From positions 4,154,001-4,218,000 of the forward strand of contig NZ_CP041185.1 in assembly GCF_006517255.1 (NCBI RefSeq): a DNA stretch of 64,000 nt, written 5' to 3'. This document shows positions 1-9,104 of this stretch, one piece after another (position 1 is the first letter of the stretch; every line of letters starts with the position of its first letter). Position numbers and translations under genes: made by a program. Origin of the DNA: Janthinobacterium tructae. Its GTDB lineage: Bacteria > Pseudomonadota > Gammaproteobacteria > Burkholderiales > Burkholderiaceae_D. Under the pieces are notes generated by a model. That model did not search any database. It had not been told where the DNA came from and worked only from the letters and a program-made list of their open reading frames with translations.

Positions 1-160
1 AAATCATGCGCTACAAGAAAGGGCAAACCAGACAACACGCTCATGGCAAGGCCGGATTCGGGTAAAAGCGAGCGTTTTGGCACCATCAGCGAGCGCATCG
101 GCCTCGCGGGTACAGCTTGCACGGCATACACTTTCCCCTATACTTATCGAAAGGAAAATT

Positions 161-706
161 ATGACTATCTCCCGCTTCCTCGCCGTCACGCTGGGCCTGG
201 CTCTGCATTTGGGCACCCACGCCGCCGATTTCACCCTCACCAGCGCCGACATCGCCCCTGGCCAGACCCTGGCAAGCACGCAAGTATTCCAGGGTTTCGG
301 CTGCACGGGCGGCAACCTGGCGCCGCAATTGTCGTGGCACGGCGCGCCAGCCGGCACCAAAAGCTACGCCATCACCGTGTACGACCCGGACGCGCCCACG
401 GGCAGCGGCTGGTGGCACTGGAGCGTGTTCAATATCCCAACCAGCACCACGTCCCTGGCTGCGGGAACGACCACGTCCACCTTGCCCACCGGCGCCGTGC
501 AAGGACGCAACGATTACGGCGACAGCGCCTACGGCGGCGCCTGCCCACCACCGGGCGACCAGCCGCACCGCTACCAGCTCACGGTGTGGGCCTTGAGCGT
601 GGACAAGCTGCCGCTGGACCAGCACACCAGCGGCGCCATGCTCGGCTACATGCTCAACGCCAACGCGCTGGGCAAGGCGCAGCTGACAGGACTGTATGGC
701 CGATGA
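161..706 (+). CDS. YbhB/YbcL (PEBP-like) family protein, exported
   Basis: A 181-aa protein of the phosphatidylethanolamine-binding/Raf-kinase-inhibitor-like fold. The bacterial members bind small anionic ligands and have no settled enzymatic role. A signal peptide covers about residues 1-21 (ends THA), so it is probably periplasmic. The family ligand-pocket motif DPDAP is at residues 75-79 and the HW pair at 86-87, followed by NIP. The start was chosen at 161 because AAGGAAAA lies just upstream and the signal peptide begins there; an in-frame start at 77 would bury it. The gene overlaps the following AraC-type regulator by 11 bp, which suggests the two are co-expressed. The family call is firm and the function open. 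Confidence 0.85.
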   Translation: MTISRFLAVTLGLALHLGTHAADFTLTSADIAPGQTLASTQVFQGFGCTGGNLAPQLSWHGAPAGTKSYAITVYDPDAPTGSGWWHWSVFNIPTSTTSLAAGTTTSTLPTGAVQGRNDYGDSAYGGACPPPGDQPHRYQLTVWALSVDKLPLDQHTSGAMLGYMLNANALGKAQLTGLYGR

Positions 707-1517
707 CATGGAAGCGGTGGCCCTGAGCGAGCTGCGCATCGCCCACGGCACCATCGAGGCGCGCCGCGCGCAAACCCTGCGCCGCGTGCCCGTCTTCCAG
801 AGCGCCCTGTGCCGCGTGCGGCACGGAACCAAGCTGCTGGAATGGGGCGCCCGCCAGGCCCGCGCCGGCACGCACGACGTGGTGCTGATGCCGGCGGGAC
901 AGGAACTGGGCGTGGCCAACCTGCCCGGCGCGCAAGGCTACCGGGCCGAAGTGCTGAGTTTTTCGCCGGCCCTGATCGCCCGTTTCCGCGCGCGCCATGG
1001 CGGCCTCGTCGATACCCAGCTGCGCCAGGCGGCCACGGCCAGCCTGTGCGTGCCGCTCGACGTGCACGCGGCACTGGCCTGGGACCAGCTGACGGCCAGC
1101 CTGGCTGCCGACGCGCCGCCACCACTGCTGGCGCACCAGGCGGAAGGCTTGCTGCTGGCCCTGGCCTTGGGCGGCCATTGCGGCCCGCTGCTGCTGGACC
1201 GCCGCGATCCGCTGGCCGCGCGCGTGCAGCAAGTGCTGCTGCTGGACCCGGGCGCTGACTGGAGCGTGGCCAGGGTTGCCAGTCATCTGCATCTGGGTGC
1301 GTCCACCCTGCGCCGCCAGCTGGCCCTGGAACAGCGACACTTCCGCGCCATCCTGGAAGACGTGCGCCTGGGACTGGCCTTGCAGGAATTGCAATCTGGC
1401 ATCTTACCCATCGGCGACATCGCGGCCGCCTGCGGCTACGCCTCGCCATCGCGCTTCGCGGCCCGTTTCCGCCAGCACTACGGCCTGTCGCCGCGCGACT
1501 TGCGCGCCACCCTGTAA
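696..1517 (+). CDS. AraC-family transcriptional regulator
   Basis: A 273-aa regulator. The first ~170 residues form a poorly conserved sensor part. The C-terminal ~90 residues carry the double helix-turn-helix of the AraC family: first HTH around VARVASHLHLGASTLRR, second around IGDIAAACGYASPSRFAARF, ending with the GLSPRDLR signature. Its ATG overlaps the end of the YbhB-like gene (ATGGCCGATGA), pointing to translational coupling. The effector is unknown; targets probably include its own operon or nearby genes. Confidence 0.85.
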   Translation: MADDMEAVALSELRIAHGTIEARRAQTLRRVPVFQSALCRVRHGTKLLEWGARQARAGTHDVVLMPAGQELGVANLPGAQGYRAEVLSFSPALIARFRARHGGLVDTQLRQAATASLCVPLDVHAALAWDQLTASLAADAPPPLLAHQAEGLLLALALGGHCGPLLLDRRDPLAARVQQVLLLDPGADWSVARVASHLHLGASTLRRQLALEQRHFRAILEDVRLGLALQELQSGILPIGDIAAACGYASPSRFAARFRQHYGLSPRDLRATL

Positions 1518-1584
1518 GCGCGCTCTGGCGCAAATCACGCAACAAGCGCTGACAGCGGGGCGATTTTCTTGCTACTATGCGCCC

Positions 1585-1923
1585 ATGTCTTCCCGCCAGC
1601 CATCCCGCAAGCCTTACCCGGCGTCCGCCCTCGCGCGCGCGCCGTGGCAGCTGTGCGTGGCCCTGTTCAGTGCGCTGGCCCTCGTGTTCCTGCTGTCGAC
1701 GGCCGCCTCGCACCTGCACAAGACGACGCTCGACGCGGAAGAGTGCGCGCTGTGCGCCACGGTCATCGACAAGGTGGCCGACATCGCCGTGCCGCCGGCC
1801 ATCACCGAGCCGCCCGCCCAGTTATTGCCGTACCGCTTGCTGGCCATCGCGCCCGCTACCCTGGCGCCCATCGCCGCCCTCGTCCTGCCGCCCGTGCGCG
1901 GCCCGCCTGCCGCCTCACTGTAG
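1585..1923 (+). CDS. small DUF2946-like membrane/exported protein
   Basis: A 112-aa protein with a basic N-terminus, one strong hydrophobic segment at about residues 25-42, then an outside stretch containing His-Leu-His and an EECALCATV Cys-x2-Cys motif, and a second hydrophobic proline-rich tail. Small proteins of this type (DUF2946 group) often lie directly upstream of TonB-dependent receptors and are suspected to handle metals, as here: the receptor gene starts 91 bp downstream. The start at 1585 follows the promoter-like gap after the AraC gene. A metal link is inference from the Cys/His residues and the neighbour. Confidence 0.6.
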   Translation: MSSRQPSRKPYPASALARAPWQLCVALFSALALVFLLSTAASHLHKTTLDAEECALCATVIDKVADIAVPPAITEPPAQLLPYRLLAIAPATLAPIAALVLPPVRGPPAASL

Positions 1924-2014
1924 TTCCCACGCCGTTTTTCCTTTTTCAGGCTGCCCCTTGTCGCGCTTGCATGCGCGCCGGGCCGCCTGGCGTTGACTAT
2001 TTTCGAGGTTTACC

Positions 2015-4171
2015 ATGCAACACACTCCACGTCTGAGCGCGCTGTCGCTCGCCCTTGCCAGCCTGTTCAGCTTTTCCGCCCATGCCGCCGAGCCTGCCGA
2101 GGCCAATACCGATGCTGTCCCGCAAGACATGCAGAAGGTCGAAGTCACCTCCGCCCATTTGAAAAGCGCGCGCATCGAACTGTCGCCGAAAGTCGGCACC
2201 ACCATCTACAGCATCGACAGCCACATGGTCGACATGCTGGGCCAGGGCGACAACACGCCCTTCAATGAGGTGCTGCTGCGCCTGCCGGGCGTGTCGCAGG
2301 ATTCGAAGGGCTCCGGCGCCCTGCACGTGCGCGATGACCATGCCAACGTGCAATACCGCATCAATGGCGTGCAACTGCCGGAAAGCATCAGCGGCTTTGG
2401 CCAGTCGATCGACACGCGTTTGATCGACAAGACCGATTTCATGACGGGCGCCTTGCCGGCCCAGTTCGGCCTGCGCACGGCGGGCATCGTCGATATTGAA
2501 ACAAAAGAGGGCGGACTGACGCCCGGCGGGCGCATCGGCATCATGCTCGGCAGCCACGACCATGTGGAACCGAGTGCCGAATTTTTCGGCAGCGTGGGCA
2601 AGTTCAATTACTACCTGTCCGGCAGCTACCTGGGCAATGCCCTGGGCGTGGAGAATCCGCAAGCCACGCGCAGCGCCCTGCACGACAAGACGCGCCAGAA
2701 CAAATCGTTCGGCAACCTGTCGTATTTTCTTGATGACAACACGCGCCTGGGCGCCATGTTCGGCACCTACAACGGCCGCTTCCAGATCCCCAACAACCCG
2801 AACCAGGCGCCAGGCTTTTCCCTTGACGGCCACAGCGATGCGCAGGCGGGCACGTCCACGTTACCGTCGTCGCAGCTGAATGAAAACCAGCGCGAAGTGA
2901 ACCGTTTTCTGGTGCTGTCGCTGCAAAAAAGCCTGGGCGACATCAATTACCAGGTGTCGGCATTCCACCAGTATTCGGAACTGCACTTCACGCCCGACGC
3001 CATCGGCGACCTGATCTACAACGGCGTGGCTTCCGACTCGCGCCGCGCCAACAGCGCTTCCGGCGCGCAATTCGACATCAGCTACAAGTTGCACCAGGAC
3101 CACACCGTGCGGGCGGGCCTGGCCTACACGCGCCAGAAGACCACCAGCGACAACACGGTGGCCGTCTTCCCGAGTATTGACGGCGCGCAAGCCTCCACCA
3201 CACCGATCAGCATTGCCGACAACAGCGGCAAGACGGGCACCCTGGCCAGTGTGTACCTGCAGGATGAATGGCATATCAGCAAACCCTTGACCCTGAACTA
3301 CGGCGCCCGCTTCGACAAGGTTGCGGCCTACACGAGCGAGCAGCAATGGAGCCCGCGCGTCAACCTGGCTTACCAGATCGCGCCGGGCACGGCCCTGCAC
3401 GCCGGCTATTCGCGCTACTTCACGCCGCCACCGCAGGAACTGGCGGCGCAAGCCAGCATCAACCTGTACGCCAACACGACGAATGCGCCGGAAATCGGCC
3501 AGTCCGACAACGTCAAGGCCGAACGCACGCACTACTATGACGTGGGCATCAGCCACCAGGTGAATGCGAAACTGACCGTGACGGCCGATGTGTACTATAA
3601 AAAGATCAACAACCTGCTGGACGAAGGCCAGTTCGGCCAGGCATTGATACTGACGCCATTCAACTATGCGGACGGCTACGCCAAGGGCCTGGAATTGTCC
3701 GCCATCTACAGCGAGAAAAACTGGGGCCTGTTCCTCAACGCCAGCACGCAAAAGGCCCAGGGCCGCAACATCAATTCGGGGCAAGCCCTGTTTGGCGCCG
3801 ATGAGTTGAACACCATCAGCTCCCACTATGTCTACCTCGATCATGACCAGAAATACACGCTGTCCGGTGGCGGCCATTATCACTTTGGCGATTCGCAAGT
3901 GAGCGCTGACTTCCTGTACGGCAGCGGCCTGCGCATGACGCCGGACGGCGGCGCCCCGAATTCCGGCCACTTGCCCAGTTACTTCACCGTCAACACGGCG
4001 CTCACGCACACGTGGAAGAATACGCCCGTGGGCAAGGTGGAAGGACGCCTGGCCCTGATCAACCTGTTCGACAAGTCGTACTTGCTGCGCGACGGTTCCG
4101 GCGTGGGCGTGGGGGCGCCGCAGTATGGCGCCCGCCGCAGCATCTACGCCGGCCTGTCCACCAGTTTTTAA
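2015..4171 (+). CDS. TonB-dependent outer-membrane receptor
   Basis: A 718-aa receptor with a signal peptide (cleavage near AHA at about residue 24), an N-terminal plug domain (RLPGVSQDSKGSGALHVRDD, about 90-110) and a C-terminal beta-barrel ending in the outer-membrane signature ...YAGLSTSF with terminal Phe. TonB receptors import scarce ligands (metal chelates, vitamins, glycans) using TonB/ExbBD energy. The nearest clue to the substrate is the Cys/His-containing DUF2946-like protein just upstream, which suggests a metal. I see no sigma/anti-sigma pair and no N-terminal signalling extension, so it is probably not a FecA-type transducer. Substrate unknown. Confidence 0.85.
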   Translation: MQHTPRLSALSLALASLFSFSAHAAEPAEANTDAVPQDMQKVEVTSAHLKSARIELSPKVGTTIYSIDSHMVDMLGQGDNTPFNEVLLRLPGVSQDSKGSGALHVRDDHANVQYRINGVQLPESISGFGQSIDTRLIDKTDFMTGALPAQFGLRTAGIVDIETKEGGLTPGGRIGIMLGSHDHVEPSAEFFGSVGKFNYYLSGSYLGNALGVENPQATRSALHDKTRQNKSFGNLSYFLDDNTRLGAMFGTYNGRFQIPNNPNQAPGFSLDGHSDAQAGTSTLPSSQLNENQREVNRFLVLSLQKSLGDINYQVSAFHQYSELHFTPDAIGDLIYNGVASDSRRANSASGAQFDISYKLHQDHTVRAGLAYTRQKTTSDNTVAVFPSIDGAQASTTPISIADNSGKTGTLASVYLQDEWHISKPLTLNYGARFDKVAAYTSEQQWSPRVNLAYQIAPGTALHAGYSRYFTPPPQELAAQASINLYANTTNAPEIGQSDNVKAERTHYYDVGISHQVNAKLTVTADVYYKKINNLLDEGQFGQALILTPFNYADGYAKGLELSAIYSEKNWGLFLNASTQKAQGRNINSGQALFGADELNTISSHYVYLDHDQKYTLSGGGHYHFGDSQVSADFLYGSGLRMTPDGGAPNSGHLPSYFTVNTALTHTWKNTPVGKVEGRLALINLFDKSYLLRDGSGVGVGAPQYGARRSIYAGLSTSF

Positions 4172-4290
4172 CACCTGACAGTACCTACTGCGCGGCGTGG
4201 GGCGCGGCCTCCGATGCTCGCTGTGCTAAAGCACAGCTGCGCTTCTCGGCCACGCCGCACATCCGCTCGCTACGGTTCTGTCCAGGTGTT
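4170..4290. repeat. 121-bp nested imperfect palindrome (MITE/REP-like)
   Basis: The outer arms AACACCTG (4170-4177) and CAGGTGTT (4283-4290) are perfectly complementary. Inside them ACAGTACC/GGTTCTGT pairs with one mismatch, GCGGCGTGG (4192-4200) pairs with CCACGCCGC (4250-4258), and the centre is GCTGTGC-TAAA-GCACAGC. The element starts inside the stop codon of the TonB-receptor gene and lies between two convergent genes. It can fold into one long hairpin and could act as a bidirectional terminator or be a non-autonomous mobile element. I did not see a second copy in this window. Confidence 0.6.
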
Positions 4291-4351
4291 GTAAGTCGCG
4301 CGAAGACAGCGGCAGGGAGCAACGCCTGCCGCTGTCGGTTGCCGTCAGGAA

Positions 4352-5020
4352 TCAGCCATCGCCCCAGGCGATGGGCGTCTGGCCATGCGCCTGCAAATAC
4401 GCGTTGGCCTGGCTGAACGGCTTGCTGCCAAAGAAACCTTTGCTGGCCGACAAGGGCGACGGGTGCGGCGCCGCCAGCACCAGGTGCCGGCCGGGGTCGA
4501 TCAGGCTGCGCTTGGCTTGCGCATAGCCGCCCCACAGGAGGAACACGAGGTGCTCGCGCTCGGCGGACAGGTGGGCAATCGCGCTATCCGTCAGCTTTTC
4601 CCAGCCCTTGGCCGCATGCGAGCCGGCCGTCCCGGCGCGCACCGTCAGCACGCTGTTGAGCAGGAACACGCCTTGCCGCGCCCAGTCGGACAAATCCGCG
4701 CGCGCGCGCTCGACGCCCACATCCGTGGCTAATTCCTTGAAAATGTTTTGCAAGCTCGGTTGCGGCGGATGGCCTTCCGGCACGGAAAAACACAAGCCCA
4801 TGGCCGCGCCGGGCGTGTGATATGGGTCTTGCCCCAGGATCACGACTTTCACCTGCTCGAACGGCGTCAGGTCGAATGCCCGAAAAATGGTTTTACCGGG
4901 AGGACAACACGGCCCCGCCGCATATTCCGCCTTGACGAAGGCCGTCAGGCGTTCCCAGTAGGGCTGGGCGAATTCCCCTTCCAGCCGCGCCTTCCACGAT
5001 GCCTCGATGCGTACGTCCAT
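4352..5020 (-). CDS. ung: uracil-DNA glycosylase, family 1
   Basis: Removes uracil from DNA, the first step of base-excision repair of deaminated cytosine. The water-activating motif GQDPYH and the leucine-loop motif HPSPLS are both intact. Length (222 aa from 5020) and the segments WARQGVFLLNSVLTVR and LLWGGYAQ match Escherichia coli Ung well. Two ATGs are possible (5038 and 5020); 5020 is preferred because a GGGGGAG stretch precedes it, although the spacing is short. The gene is monocistronic and convergent with the TonB receptor. A second, unrelated uracil-recognising protein (UdgX type) lies at 41166-42590. Confidence 0.95.
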   Translation of the reverse strand: MDVRIEASWKARLEGEFAQPYWERLTAFVKAEYAAGPCCPPGKTIFRAFDLTPFEQVKVVILGQDPYHTPGAAMGLCFSVPEGHPPQPSLQNIFKELATDVGVERARADLSDWARQGVFLLNSVLTVRAGTAGSHAAKGWEKLTDSAIAHLSAEREHLVFLLWGGYAQAKRSLIDPGRHLVLAAPHPSPLSASKGFFGSKPFSQANAYLQAHGQTPIAWGDG

Positions 5021-5110
5021 GGCTCCCCCGTCAAGCATGTTTTTAAAACATCATTGATCAGTATAGCCGCGTCACGTCCGCTACCGCGTTACGGTACGGC
5101 TGGGCAATGC

Positions 5111-5416
5111 CTATTTGTCGTCGTAATAATAACGGCAGGCCGCCACGTAGATACAGCCCGCGTCGGGTAAATACACGAGCCGGTGCTGGCGGTCGATGCG
5201 GCGCGACCAGACACCCTTCAGATCGCCCTTCAGCGGTTCCGGCTTGCCCGTGCCCTTGAATGGATCGGCCAGGCATTCATCGAGCAAGTCATTGATTTTT
5301 TGCAGGATTTTCAGATCGTTCTCTTGCCAGAACAAATAGTCTTCCCAGGCATGATCGGTCCAGGCCAGCACGGCGGCGCGCGCCTGCTGCTTGTTTTCAG
5401 TCTTCCGGTTTTTCAT
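5111..5416 (-). CDS. yoeB: YoeB-family mRNA interferase toxin
   Basis: A 101-aa toxin of the YoeB/Txe type, which cleaves mRNA in the ribosomal A site when its antitoxin is degraded. The family core is clear: WEDYLFWQENDLKILQKI, then GKPEPLKGDLKGVWSRRI, HRLVY, and the C-terminal ACRYYY. The conserved catalytic candidates Glu (of the KPEPL region), Arg (SRRI), His-Arg-Leu-Val-Tyr and the terminal Tyr are all present, so it looks functional. It overlaps the antitoxin gene by about 20 bp. An N-terminal extension of ~15 polar residues precedes the usual family start; a GTG start at about residue 17 is possible. Confidence 0.9.
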   Translation of the reverse strand: MKNRKTENKQQARAAVLAWTDHAWEDYLFWQENDLKILQKINDLLDECLADPFKGTGKPEPLKGDLKGVWSRRIDRQHRLVYLPDAGCIYVAACRYYYDDK

Positions 5417-5666
5417 GCCGCGCCAATGCTCGTGGCTGCGCCTTGCCCGCCCTGATCTGCGCCACGGACGCCATCAGGCGGCTGGCATTCTTTGCCGTGC
5501 CCAGCAAATACAGGGTTTCCTCGATGCTGTTGTAGTCCGACAAGGACAGCATCACCACGTGTTCGCCATTCACGCGCGTGATCACGGTGGGCGTGTGGTC
5601 GTTGCAGACGTCGTCCATCACGCTTTTCAGGCCCGCGCGCGCCTCGCTGAAAGTCAGGATATTCAT
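5397..5666 (-). CDS. yefM: YefM/Phd-family antitoxin
   Basis: An 89-aa antitoxin beginning MNILTFSEARAGLKSVMDDV, the Phd/YefM DNA-binding N-terminus, with the family HVVMLSLSDYNSIEETLYLL segment. The C-terminal part wraps the toxin. The start at 5666 is supported by GGGAG upstream and by the family N-terminus; an upstream in-frame start at 5726 would read through the operator. It should repress its own operon together with YoeB, through the TGTACA sites just upstream. Confidence 0.9.
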   Translation of the reverse strand: MNILTFSEARAGLKSVMDDVCNDHTPTVITRVNGEHVVMLSLSDYNSIEETLYLLGTAKNASRLMASVAQIRAGKAQPRALARHEKPED

Positions 5667-5704
5667 GCCGTGCCATCGCTCCCTTGGAAGTACATGCCAG
5701 CAAT

Positions 5705-5722
5705 TGTACAGGATGTTGTACA
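5705..5722. promoter_or_regulatory. YefM-type operator: two TGTACA palindromes
   Basis: TGTACA occurs at 5705-5710 and 5717-5722, 12 bp centre to centre, 39 bp upstream of the yefM start. The E. coli yefM-yoeB operator is built of two palindromes with the same TGTACA core, and I recall the same spacing. A weaker third copy (AGTACA) lies at about 5690. Binding by the local YefM is inferred from this match. Confidence 0.7.
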
Positions 5723-5737
5723 TCACCTCAATCAGGC

Positions 5738-5768
5738 AAAAAAAACCGCCCGGCTAAAGCGGACGGTT
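5738..5768 (-). terminator. Rho-independent terminator of lipA
   Basis: On the minus strand, a 9-bp stem (AACCGTCCG / CGGGCGGTT, one G-T pair) with a 7-nt loop CTTTAGC is followed by eight Ts. It begins 21 bp after the lipA stop codon and separates the lipoate genes from yefM-yoeB. Confidence 0.85.
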
Positions 5769-5788
5769 TTTGATACGGCGCAAAGGGC

Positions 5789-6805
5789 TTAGAAATTCAG
5801 CGCCGATTCCACGCCGGCGCTGTGCGCCTGTTCATCCGCATGGTACGAGCTGCGCACCATGGCGCCCACGGCGGCGTGGGTGAAGCCCATTTTATACGCT
5901 TCTTCTTCGAACATTTTGAAGACGTCCGGGTGCACGTAGCGGCGCACGGGCAAGTGGCTGTTCGATGGCGCCAGGTATTGGCCGATGGTCAGCATGTCGA
6001 TGTCGTGCTCGCGCATGTCGCGCATGACTTGCAGGATTTCCTCGTCCGTCTCGCCCAGGCCCACCATGATGCCGGACTTGGTTTTCACGTCCGGGTACAT
6101 GGCTTTAAAGTCTTTCAGCAGCTTCAGCGAGTGCATATAGTCGGAGCCGGGACGCGCTTCCTTGTACAGGCGCGGCGCCGTTTCCAGGTTGTGGTTCATG
6201 ACGTCAGGCAAGCCATCCTTGAACAGGTCCAACGCTTTTTCCAGGCGGCCACGGAAGTCGGGCACCAGCACTTCGATGCGGGTGTTTGGCGACAGGGCGC
6301 GCGTTTGCTGGATGCACTCGACGAAATGGCCGGCGCCGCCGTCGCGCAAGTCATCGCGGTCGACGGAGGTGATGACGACGTAGTTCAGGCGCAGCTTGGC
6401 GATGGTTTTCGACAAGTTCGATGGCTCTTCCTTGTCCAGCGGGTCCGGGCGGCCATGGCCCACGTCGCAGAACGGGCAGCGGCGCGTGCACTTGTCGCCC
6501 ATGATCATGAAGGTGGCCGTGCCCTTGCCAAAACATTCGCCGATGTTCGGGCAGCTGGCTTCCTCGCACACCGTCACGAGCTTGTTTTCGCGCAGGATAT
6601 CCTTGATTTCATAGAAACGGGTCGATGCCGATGCGGCCTTGACGCGGATCCAGTCCGGCTTTTTCAGGCGCTCGACTTGCTCGATCGGAATGATCTTGAT
6701 CGGGATGCGCGACGTCTTGCTGGCGCCTTTTTGCTTTTCGCTCGGGTTGTACGCGGGAGTGGCGGTCGCGGCGGGGGCGGTGCTGGAAATGGTCTCAGAA
6801 GTCAT
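5789..6805 (-). CDS. lipA: lipoyl synthase (radical SAM)
   Basis: Inserts two sulfurs into protein-bound octanoyl groups to make lipoate on 2-oxoacid dehydrogenases and GcvH. A 338-aa protein with both iron-sulfur cysteine sets: the auxiliary cluster C80, C85, C91 ([12 protein letters not shown]) and the radical-SAM cluster C106, C110, C113 (CTRRCPFC). The RSSYHADEQ region near the C-terminus contains the conserved RSSY serine ligand. It lies 39 bp after lipB on the same strand, so the two are probably one transcript ending at the terminator at 5738-5768. Confidence 0.97.
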   Translation of the reverse strand: MTSETISSTAPAATATPAYNPSEKQKGASKTSRIPIKIIPIEQVERLKKPDWIRVKAASASTRFYEIKDILRENKLVTVCEEASCPNIGECFGKGTATFMIMGDKCTRRCPFCDVGHGRPDPLDKEEPSNLSKTIAKLRLNYVVITSVDRDDLRDGGAGHFVECIQQTRALSPNTRIEVLVPDFRGRLEKALDLFKDGLPDVMNHNLETAPRLYKEARPGSDYMHSLKLLKDFKAMYPDVKTKSGIMVGLGETDEEILQVMRDMREHDIDMLTIGQYLAPSNSHLPVRRYVHPDVFKMFEEEAYKMGFTHAAVGAMVRSSYHADEQAHSAGVESALNF

Positions 6806-6844
6806 GGCTGCAAGCCCTTGAGGGGCAAAGTTTGGTTTGTTTGC

Positions 6845-7549
6845 TCAGGCATCCGTTGCCTGAGGCGCGCCTGCGGCGCTGTTTACTTCGCTTACATCGA
6901 GTAATACGGTCAATTCATGGGCCAGGGCCCGCTGCACGTCTGTCAGCGGCGCCACCACGCCCATGCTGCGCATGTCCACCGTCTTCAGGCCGGAATAGCC
7001 GCAGGGGTTAATCCAGGAAAACGGCGCCAGGTCCATCGCCACGTTGAGCGATACGCCATGGTAGGTGCAGCCGTTGCCGCGCACTTTCAATCCCAGCGCG
7101 GCGATCTTCGCACCCTTGCTTGGCCCGCCGGCGATATAGATGCCAGGCGCGCCATCGATGCGTTCGCCAGCGAGATTATACGCCGCCAGCACGTTGATGA
7201 TGGCTTGCTCGATTTTATGCACGAACTGGCGCGCATACAGCTTGCCGCCCGGCTTGTTGCGGCGCAAGTCCATCAACAGATAAATCACCACCTGGCCGGG
7301 GCCGTGGAAGGTCACTTCGCCGCCCCGGTCCGTCTGCACCACGGGCACATTCTCGGCGCCGGCCAGCAAATGGCCACGGTCGGCCGCCAGGCCCAAAGTA
7401 AATACGGGCGGATGCTCGACGATCCACAGTTCGTCGCGCGTGTCCGTCGTGCGCGCGTCGGTAAAGGCGCGCATGGCGGCAAAGGTCGGCTCGTAATCGA
7501 CGCGGCCCAGCTCGCGGATCAGCGCCGTTTCGGTGCGGGTGGTGGTCAT
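6845..7549 (-). CDS. lipB: lipoyl(octanoyl) transferase
   Basis: Transfers octanoate from acyl-carrier protein to lipoyl domains, giving the substrate of LipA. A 234-aa protein with the family blocks [12 protein letters not shown] (about 76-86), the catalytic Lys in [12 protein letters not shown] (about 148), [10 protein letters not shown] and the acyl-transfer Cys in NPCGYSGL (about 183). The start at 7549 gives the normal family length. It is followed by lipA. The usual upstream partner ybeD is present at 10415-10711, but a MocR/MFS pair lies between them. Confidence 0.96.
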   Translation of the reverse strand: MTTTRTETALIRELGRVDYEPTFAAMRAFTDARTTDTRDELWIVEHPPVFTLGLAADRGHLLAGAENVPVVQTDRGGEVTFHGPGQVVIYLLMDLRRNKPGGKLYARQFVHKIEQAIINVLAAYNLAGERIDGAPGIYIAGGPSKGAKIAALGLKVRGNGCTYHGVSLNVAMDLAPFSWINPCGYSGLKTVDMRSMGVVAPLTDVQRALAHELTVLLDVSEVNSAAGAPQATDA

Positions 7550-7624
7550 GACAGATTCTGTAATCAGCTGCCGGCGCCCTGCGGACGCTGCGGCGAAGCC
7601 GTGATTATAAGCCAGGCCGCCGTT

Positions 7625-9097
7625 TCATTCCGGGGCAGACTCTGGCAACAACAGCAATCTGCCCAATTTTTGTGCAGCGTGGCGCACCTGGGCCAGACTC
7701 AGCGCCGTGTAACCGAGCAGCACGGCCGGCGCCAGCCTGGCGCTATGGCAAAAGTCGCCGAGCGGCTGCAGTGCCAGCCCCTCCTGCGCGGCGCGCGCGC
7801 AAAACGCCCGTTCGTCAGCATCCGGCGCCAGCCACAGCACGCAATGAAAGCCCGCCTGCTGGCCTGAAATCGTGTAGCGGCCAGGGGCGACCTGTTCCAG
7901 GCAAGCCAGCAGCAGATCGCGCCGCTCCTTGTAGGCCAGGCGCGCCAGGCGCAAATGACGCACGAAAGCGCCTTCCTCCATCCAGGCAGCCAGCGCCAGC
8001 TGCTGCGTCACACCCACGGCGCGGCCCGTCAACTGCACGATGCGCAGCAGTGGCGGTCGCAAGGGGGGCGGCAGCACCATGAAGCCCACGCGCAGGCCGG
8101 CAAACAGGGTCTTGTTGAAACTGCCACAGTAGATCACGCGCTGATACTGGTCGAGCGCCTTCAGGGCCGCCAGCGGGGCGCTGTGGTAATTGAATTCGCT
8201 GTCGTAATCGTCTTCCACCACCCAGGCGCCGCTGTCGTTCGCCCATTCCAGCAGGGCCAGGCGGCGCGTGACGGACATGGTCACGCCCAGCGGCGACTGG
8301 TGCGCCGGCGTTACATACGCGAGGCGGGCATCGGTGTGCGCGGCCAGGGCGGTGCAATCGATGCCCTCGGCGTCGACGGCAATGTCCACCGGCACGGCGC
8401 CCGCCAGGGCGAACAGGGCGCGCGCGGCCGGGTACCCCGGTTCTTCCAGGCAAACCTTGTCGCCATCGCGCACGATGCCGCGCGCCAGCAAGTCGATCGC
8501 GTGGCGGATGCCAGTGGTGACAACGATGTCTTGCGGGTCGCAGCGGATGCCGCGGTACTTGGCGAGGAAGTCGGCGATCTGCTGGCGCAGCTGGGGCAAG
8601 CCGGCCGGATCGGCGCTGCACAGCTGCTCCGGCGTGGCAGCCGCCAGCGCCCGCGTGGCGCACTTGGACCAGGCAGGTATGGGAAACAGGCTGGCGTCGG
8701 CGCGCCGCGCCACAAACGGCAAACCGTCGCGCACGCCCGTGTCCGGGGCGGGCGCAGGCACGACGGACGGTGCGGCCGGGGTGGCATCGGCGAAACCTGC
8801 CATCAAAAAACGTTCCGGTACCACGGCGCACACGCGCGTGCCGGAGCCGGGCACGCGCGTCACATAGGCTTCCGCGTGCAGGCGGTCGAACACGGTTTCG
8901 ATGGTGCCGCGTGATAACTCCCAGCGCTCGGCCAGGGTGCGGCTGGACGGCAGCCGGCTACCCGCCGGCAGCATCTTCGTCAGGATGGCCGAGCGCAGCG
9001 CTTCATACGCGCCATCCTGCTTGTTGACGCCCGCCTTGGCTAGCCAGCTGGTGGGACGCGGCAAGTCCAGGGCGTGCGGTGATTTTCCTCGCGGCAT
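7625..9097 (-). CDS. MocR/PdxR-type GntR-aminotransferase regulator
   Basis: A 490-aa regulator with an N-terminal GntR winged helix (about 15-75, including SRTLAERWELSRGTIETVFDR) fused to a fold-type-I aminotransferase domain (about 110-480). The PLP-binding lysine is in YCGSFNKTLFAGLRVG and the aspartate in VVEDDYDSEF. Such proteins sense pyridoxal phosphate or amino-acid aldimines. Divergent transcription from the Bcr/CflA-type efflux gene at 9223 suggests it controls that gene. The start at 9097 was chosen from the MPRG N-terminus; longer in-frame starts would run into the divergent promoter. PdxR (vitamin B6) is one possibility, but no pdx gene is nearby. Confidence 0.85.
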   Translation of the reverse strand: MPRGKSPHALDLPRPTSWLAKAGVNKQDGAYEALRSAILTKMLPAGSRLPSSRTLAERWELSRGTIETVFDRLHAEAYVTRVPGSGTRVCAVVPERFLMAGFADATPAAPSVVPAPAPDTGVRDGLPFVARRADASLFPIPAWSKCATRALAAATPEQLCSADPAGLPQLRQQIADFLAKYRGIRCDPQDIVVTTGIRHAIDLLARGIVRDGDKVCLEEPGYPAARALFALAGAVPVDIAVDAEGIDCTALAAHTDARLAYVTPAHQSPLGVTMSVTRRLALLEWANDSGAWVVEDDYDSEFNYHSAPLAALKALDQYQRVIYCGSFNKTLFAGLRVGFMVLPPPLRPPLLRIVQLTGRAVGVTQQLALAAWMEEGAFVRHLRLARLAYKERRDLLLACLEQVAPGRYTISGQQAGFHCVLWLAPDADERAFCARAAQEGLALQPLGDFCHSARLAPAVLLGYTALSLAQVRHAAQKLGRLLLLPESAPE

Positions 9098-9104
9098 GAT
9101 GATC

